Assembly (NCBI GenBank): GCA_013003465.1
Contig: JABDIZ010000121.1
Span: 1-9,016 of the forward strand
From: Rhodothermaceae bacterium
GTDB lineage: Bacteria > Bacteroidota > Rhodothermia > Rhodothermales > Rubricoccaceae
DNA length: 9,016 bases
Reading direction: 5' to 3'
The notes beneath the pieces were generated by a model that was not told the DNA's origin, did not search any database, and was given only the letters and a program-made list of their open reading frames with translations. Below are positions 6,209 through 9,016 of the stretch, one piece after another. The position numbers and the translations under genes are program-made. How positions within the stretch are numbered: the first letter of the stretch is position 1; each line of letters starts with the position of its first letter.

Positions 6209-6808
6209 ATGAAGTCCCGCACCCTCCTCTTCACAGCCCTCTTGTTCCTGTTCTCCGGCTGCACCTCGTTTGAGTTGACGCGCGTGCGCAACGACCTCGC
6301 CCGCCAGATGCCCGAGGCCGAGATCGGCGACGGCTATGCGATGGCCTTCGGTTCCATCTCCATGGGGTTCGCGCGGCTCTTCGCGGGCTTCGCCGATGAC
6401 GAGGATGGCGAAATCGCCCAGGTCGCCCTGCGCGAGGTGCGGAAGGTGAGCTTCGGCCGCTACGATGTCCACGGCATCGTGGACGCCTCGCGCCTGACGA
6501 TGCCGACCCGCCTGCGCGACTACGTGGACGACCGCGGCTGGATGCACCTGCTCACCTTCCGCGACACGACCGAAGCGGGCTGGGTCCTCTACCGCGCCGA
6601 GGACGACACCATCACCGACCTCTTCGTAGTGTTCCTCGGCGCTGAGGAACTGACGCTCGCCCGCGTCTCGGGCAACCTGAGCGCGCTTGTCCTCAACGTG
6701 ATAGAAAGCCAGGAGTGGGACCTGCCTGTCTTCCAGGAACCTGAGACGCCCGCCGAGGAAGCCGAGGCCGAGCTGCTTCTCGAAACGGCGACGAGCCTGG
6801 ATGGCTAA
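6209..6808 (+). CDS. Putative lipoprotein with DUF4252-like domain
   Basis: Predicted lipoprotein of 199 residues. The N-terminus MKSRTLLFTALLFLFSGC has a basic start, a hydrophobic core and a lipobox-like FSGC, with C18 as the lipidated residue. The body aligns by eye with the preceding DUF4252 protein: PTRLRDYVDDRGWMHLLTF (G110-W111), a strand GWVLYRAEDD, then ITDLFVVFLGAEELTLARVSGNLS, matching STRVRDMARSLESSGWQTL, FIYLLPDGD and IIDGLVVMAL...VTFEGRID of its neighbour. The last ~25 residues are a Glu/Ala-rich acidic tail (PETPAEEAEAELLLE). I chose ATG 6209 because it gives a clean lipoprotein signal; a TTG at 6188 would only add seven residues. No catalytic motif is visible, and the function of the family is unknown. 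The gene lies 80 nt after its paralogue and behind a strong hairpin, so its level may be set separately. Confidence 0.72.
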   Translation: MKSRTLLFTALLFLFSGCTSFELTRVRNDLARQMPEAEIGDGYAMAFGSISMGFARLFAGFADDEDGEIAQVALREVRKVSFGRYDVHGIVDASRLTMPTRLRDYVDDRGWMHLLTFRDTTEAGWVLYRAEDDTITDLFVVFLGAEELTLARVSGNLSALVLNVIESQEWDLPVFQEPETPAEEAEAELLLETATSLDG

Positions 6809-6844
6809 CCGCCACCGGACGACGCAGATGCTGCTGTTTTGTGA

Positions 6845-6871
6845 GGAACCCCCTCGTCAGGAAAGCGATAC
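6845..6871 (+). promoter_or_regulatory. Possible second ECF-type promoter, upstream of the spondin-domain gene
   Basis: GGAAC (6845-6849) followed after 16 nt by CGATAC (6866-6871). It shares the GNAACC core of the -35 and the CG start of the -10 with the motif before the sigma gene (GTAACC...CGTCTC), with spacing differing by one base. Transcription would start near 6877, about 20 nt before the ATG at 6898, a leader as short as that of the sigma operon. The -10 match is partial, so this is suggestive only. Confidence 0.3.
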
Positions 6872-6897
6872 TGGGTGTCCGTCCTCCCGCTACATCC

Positions 6898-7830
6898 ATG
6901 CGCCTTTGTACGCTGTTGTTCGCCCTGAGCGCCGCCTTTCCTGTGGCGGCGCAATCGAGCGTCGCTACCTACACGGTTCGGTTCGAAGCGACGTGGAGCG
7001 CGTCTACCCACCCGGATCAGTTTCCGCCTGGGCCACACTTCTCGCCCCTGATCGGCGCCACCCACGATGGGGCAGCCACGCTGTGGACCGTCGGCGGGAC
7101 CGCCTCGCCGGGCATCGAAAGCATGGCCGAGACCGGCGCGACCGCCACGCTGGCGAGTGAGGTGAACGGGCTCATCGGTGCTGGACACGCCGCGGCCGTG
7201 CTTTCTGGCGGCGGTATCAATCTCTCGCCCGGCGAGGTGTCGCTCACGTTCCAAATCCCGGATACGCACCCGCAGGTCTCACTCGTCTCCATGCTGGCAC
7301 CAAGCCCGGACTGGTTCGTCGGCGTGGACGGCCTTGCCTTGCGCGATGGGAGCGGATGGCTCTCCGAGCAGGTCGTCACGCTCTATGCCTACGACGCGGG
7401 CACCGACAGCGGCCCGGCCTACACCTCCGCGAATCAGGACACGCAGCCGCAGGAGGCCATCGCCTTGATTGACGGCGCCCCCTTCCTCGTCGGCGTCACG
7501 GTTGAGCCCGTGGGCACGTTCACGTTCACGCTCGTGAATGTGACGAGCAACGGAGACAGGGCTGCACCGATGACCTTCAGCCTCGGCGCCCCGACGCCCA
7601 ATCCGATTTCCGACCGCGCGACGCTGCGCCTGACCACGCCCCGCACCGAACGCGTGACCGTCGAGTTGTTCGATCTGCTCGGCCGCCGCGTGCGCGTGGT
7701 GCAGGACGGTACGCTGCAAGCCGGGTCGCACACGATTCCGCTCGACGTAACCAACCTCACGGGTGGCCTCTACGTCATCCGCGCTCGCACGGGAGAAGCC
7801 TCGTCGATTCGTCGTGTAACCGTGCGCTAG
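6898..7830 (+). CDS. Secreted Spondin_N-domain protein with type IX secretion sorting domain
   Basis: Exported protein of 310 residues. A Sec signal peptide covers about 1-18 (cleavage near VAA, before QSS). Residues about 23-215 form a Spondin_N domain, the fold at the N-terminus of animal F-spondin and mindin: YTVRFEATWS (25-34), HPDQFPPGPHFSPLIG (38-53), LW-x-VGGTAS-x-GIESMAETG, PSPDWFVGVD (135-144) and YDAGTDSG (165-172). The last two are nearly identical to mindin, as recalled from memory. Residues about 232-310 are a T9SS type A sorting domain: PTPNPISDRATLRL, VTVELFDLLGRRV, GGLYVIRA and a basic C-terminus. The mature protein has no cysteine, so the disulfides of animal spondins are absent. 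ATG 6898 starts the signal peptide; the frame is open upstream to 6841, but that start would bury it. In animals the domain binds matrix or microbial ligands; here a surface adhesive role is only a guess. Its stop overlaps the convergent gene. Confidence 0.88.
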   Translation: MRLCTLLFALSAAFPVAAQSSVATYTVRFEATWSASTHPDQFPPGPHFSPLIGATHDGAATLWTVGGTASPGIESMAETGATATLASEVNGLIGAGHAAAVLSGGGINLSPGEVSLTFQIPDTHPQVSLVSMLAPSPDWFVGVDGLALRDGSGWLSEQVVTLYAYDAGTDSGPAYTSANQDTQPQEAIALIDGAPFLVGVTVEPVGTFTFTLVNVTSNGDRAAPMTFSLGAPTPNPISDRATLRLTTPRTERVTVELFDLLGRRVRVVQDGTLQAGSHTIPLDVTNLTGGLYVIRARTGEASSIRRVTVR

Positions 7831-7837
7831 TAGCGCA
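7823..7837. repeat. Palindrome at the shared stop codons of two convergent genes
   Basis: TGCGCTA (7823-7829) and TAGCGCA (7831-7837) are perfect inverted copies around G7830. The CTAG at 7827-7830 supplies the TAG stop of the + strand spondin gene (7828-7830) and the TAG stop of the - strand gene (7829-7827). In RNA this allows a six-pair stem with a 3-nt loop on either strand, but neither side has a T-run, so a true intrinsic terminator is not evident. Confidence 0.6.
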
Positions 7838-9016
7838 AGACCCGGTCGAGGGCGTCGGCGAGCTTGCCCCGCGCGGAGTAGATCCCGTCCTCCAGTGTCT
7901 TCGAGAATGGCACGGGCAGGTCCTCAGCGGCCACGCGGATCGGCGGCGCGTCGAGGTGCTCGAAGGCTTCTTCGACAAGCTGCGCGGCGATCTCGCCCCC
8001 GAAGCCCCCCGTGCGGGCGGCCTCGTGCAGCACCACGAGCCGGTTCGTCTTTTTCAGCGAAGCCAAGACCGTCGCGCGGTCCCACGGCACCAGCGTCCGC
8101 AGGTCGATCACCTCGACCTCGATGCCGTCCTCGATGCGGCGCTCGGCCTCATCCAACGCCCACCGGACGCCGACGCCCCACGTCACGAGGGTGAGCACGT
8201 CGCCTTCGCGGGCCACGCGCGCCTTTCCTAGCAGCGTGGCATACGCTCCTTCGGGGACAAGCCCTTTCTCGGCGCGGTAGAGGTACTTGTGCTCGAAGAA
8301 AAGCACCGGGTTGGGATCGGCGATGGCGGCGCGGATCAGCCCCTTGGCATCAGCGGGCGTGGCAGGCACCACGACCTTCAGGCCGGGCACGTGGCTGAAC
8401 CACGCCTCCGGGCTCTGCGAATGGAACGGCCCCGCGCCGATGCTGCCGCCGAACGGCGCGCGGATAGTCACGTTCAGCGGCGCGCCCCAGCGGTAGTGTG
8501 TCGTCGCCAGGTTGTTGACGATCTGGTTGAAGCCGCACGTGATGAAGTCGGCGTACTGCATCTCGACGATGGGCGTGAAGCCTTCCAGCGCCAGCCCCAT
8601 CGCGCACCCGAGGACGCCGCTCTCGATGATGGGCGTGTTGCGAACGCGCTCGCGCCCGAAGCGCTCCAGAAACCCTTGCGTGACCTTGAAGACACCGCCG
8701 TACTCGGCGATGTCCTGGCCCATGAGCACCGTCCGTTCGTCAGCGTCCATCGCGTCGCGGAGGCCATCAGAGAGCGCATCGATGAAGCGCTGCTCATGGA
8801 CGAGACCAGCGTCTTCGGCTAAAGGAAGGTCCGGCAGGGATGCCGAGGCGAATAGCGCCGCACGCTCGGTTGCGTGATTGCTCTCAACGGAAGGCTGCGT
8901 GAGCGCCCACTCGGCCACCTCCTCGATCTCGGCGATGAGTTCGGCGTCAATGGAATCGAGGGTCGCCTCTTCGACGGTGCCGCTCTCCAGCTGGTGGGCC
9001 TTGCATTGCACTAACG
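7827..9016 (-). CDS. 2-oxoacid dehydrogenase E1 component, fused alpha-beta type (C-terminal part; gene continues past the right edge)
   Basis: Thiamine-diphosphate-dependent E1 of a 2-oxoacid dehydrogenase complex (branched-chain or pyruvate type; not resolved here), decarboxylating the oxoacid and passing the acyl group to E2. About 395 residues are visible. Those encoded by 9014 to about 8850 resemble the end of an E1 alpha subunit (ESGTVEEATLDSIDAELIAE, then VAEWALTQPS). After a short linker, a complete E1 beta follows from about 8810 (VHEQRFIDALSDGLRDAM). Beta motifs: MGQDIAEYGGVFKVTQGF; NTPIIESGVLGCAMGLALEG with the cofactor-activating Glu; EMQYADF; GPFHSQSPEAWFSHVPGLKV with the active-site His; EHKYLYR; and GGFGGEIAAQ and PVPFSKTLED in the C-terminal domain. 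The frame has no stop up to the window edge, so the GTG at 9011 is probably an internal codon and the alpha part lies outside. Fused E1 proteins of about 650-700 residues are known in Bacteroidota. Confidence 0.9.
   Translation of the reverse strand, partial: LVQCKAHQLESGTVEEATLDSIDAELIAEIEEVAEWALTQPSVESNHATERAALFASASLPDLPLAEDAGLVHEQRFIDALSDGLRDAMDADERTVLMGQDIAEYGGVFKVTQGFLERFGRERVRNTPIIESGVLGCAMGLALEGFTPIVEMQYADFITCGFNQIVNNLATTHYRWGAPLNVTIRAPFGGSIGAGPFHSQSPEAWFSHVPGLKVVVPATPADAKGLIRAAIADPNPVLFFEHKYLYRAEKGLVPEGAYATLLGKARVAREGDVLTLVTWGVGVRWALDEAERRIEDGIEVEVIDLRTLVPWDRATVLASLKKTNRLVVLHEAARTGGFGGEIAAQLVEEAFEHLDAPPIRVAAEDLPVPFSKTLEDGIYSARGKLADALDRVLRY

Noticed and set aside
6824..6840. GCAG-ATG-CTGC followed by TGTTTT as a terminator after the lipoprotein gene
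   Set aside because: The stem is only four pairs; too weak to call, though the T-run is in the right place.
6841..6897. Longer spondin-gene start at GTG 6841
   Set aside because: Places 19 charged and polar residues before a clean signal peptide and would overlap the candidate promoter.
1..9016. CRISPR arrays, tRNA/rRNA genes, insertion sequences, phage or toxin-antitoxin genes
   Set aside because: No regularly spaced repeats, no tRNA-like cloverleaf, no transposase or integrase motif and no recognisable toxin or antitoxin seen in either strand.

Overview
This is a gene-dense, GC-rich window with nine genes: eight complete genes on the + strand and one on the - strand that runs off the right edge. 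I see no tRNA, rRNA, CRISPR array, insertion sequence or phage gene. Several signs point to the phylum Bacteroidota, most likely a high-GC lineage of the Rhodothermia/Salinibacter type (inference). These are a type IX secretion (T9SS) C-terminal sorting domain, two DUF4252-like envelope proteins next to an ECF sigma/anti-sigma pair, what looks like a fused alpha-beta 2-oxoacid dehydrogenase E1, and start codons preceded by C-rich tracts instead of Shine-Dalgarno sequences.

Layout. 1-224: non-coding leader with a perfect 10-bp inverted repeat (141-150/177-186). 225-1121: folD (one-carbon metabolism, GTG start). 1149-2195: small MscS-type mechanosensitive channel. 2292-3707 and 3710-4441: zwf and pgl, the first two steps of the oxidative pentose phosphate pathway, 2 nt apart. 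4533-5054 and 5051-5569: ECF sigma factor and membrane-bound zinc-binding anti-sigma factor, overlapping by ATGA. 5598-6128: exported DUF4252-like protein. 6150-6190: strong hairpin with a short T-rich tail. 6209-6808: DUF4252-like lipoprotein. 6898-7830: secreted Spondin_N-domain protein with a T9SS tail. 7827-9016 (-): C-terminal part of an E1 alpha-beta fusion, convergent with the spondin gene and sharing a CTAG at the two stop codons.

How the genes work together. The left half is housekeeping metabolism (folate C1 units, NADPH from glucose-6-phosphate) plus an osmotic safety valve. The right half, 4483-7830, reads as a cell-envelope module: an ECF sigma factor held by a membrane anti-sigma factor, followed by one periplasmic or surface protein, one lipoprotein and one T9SS-exported protein. 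An ECF-type promoter (TGTAAC-N17-CGTC) lies just before the sigma gene, as expected for autoregulation. A related motif (GGAAC-N16-CGAT) lies before the spondin gene, which suggests that gene may belong to the same regulon. This sigma-controlled spondin/DUF4252 module is the most novel part of the window. The regulatory link is inference from motifs and position only.
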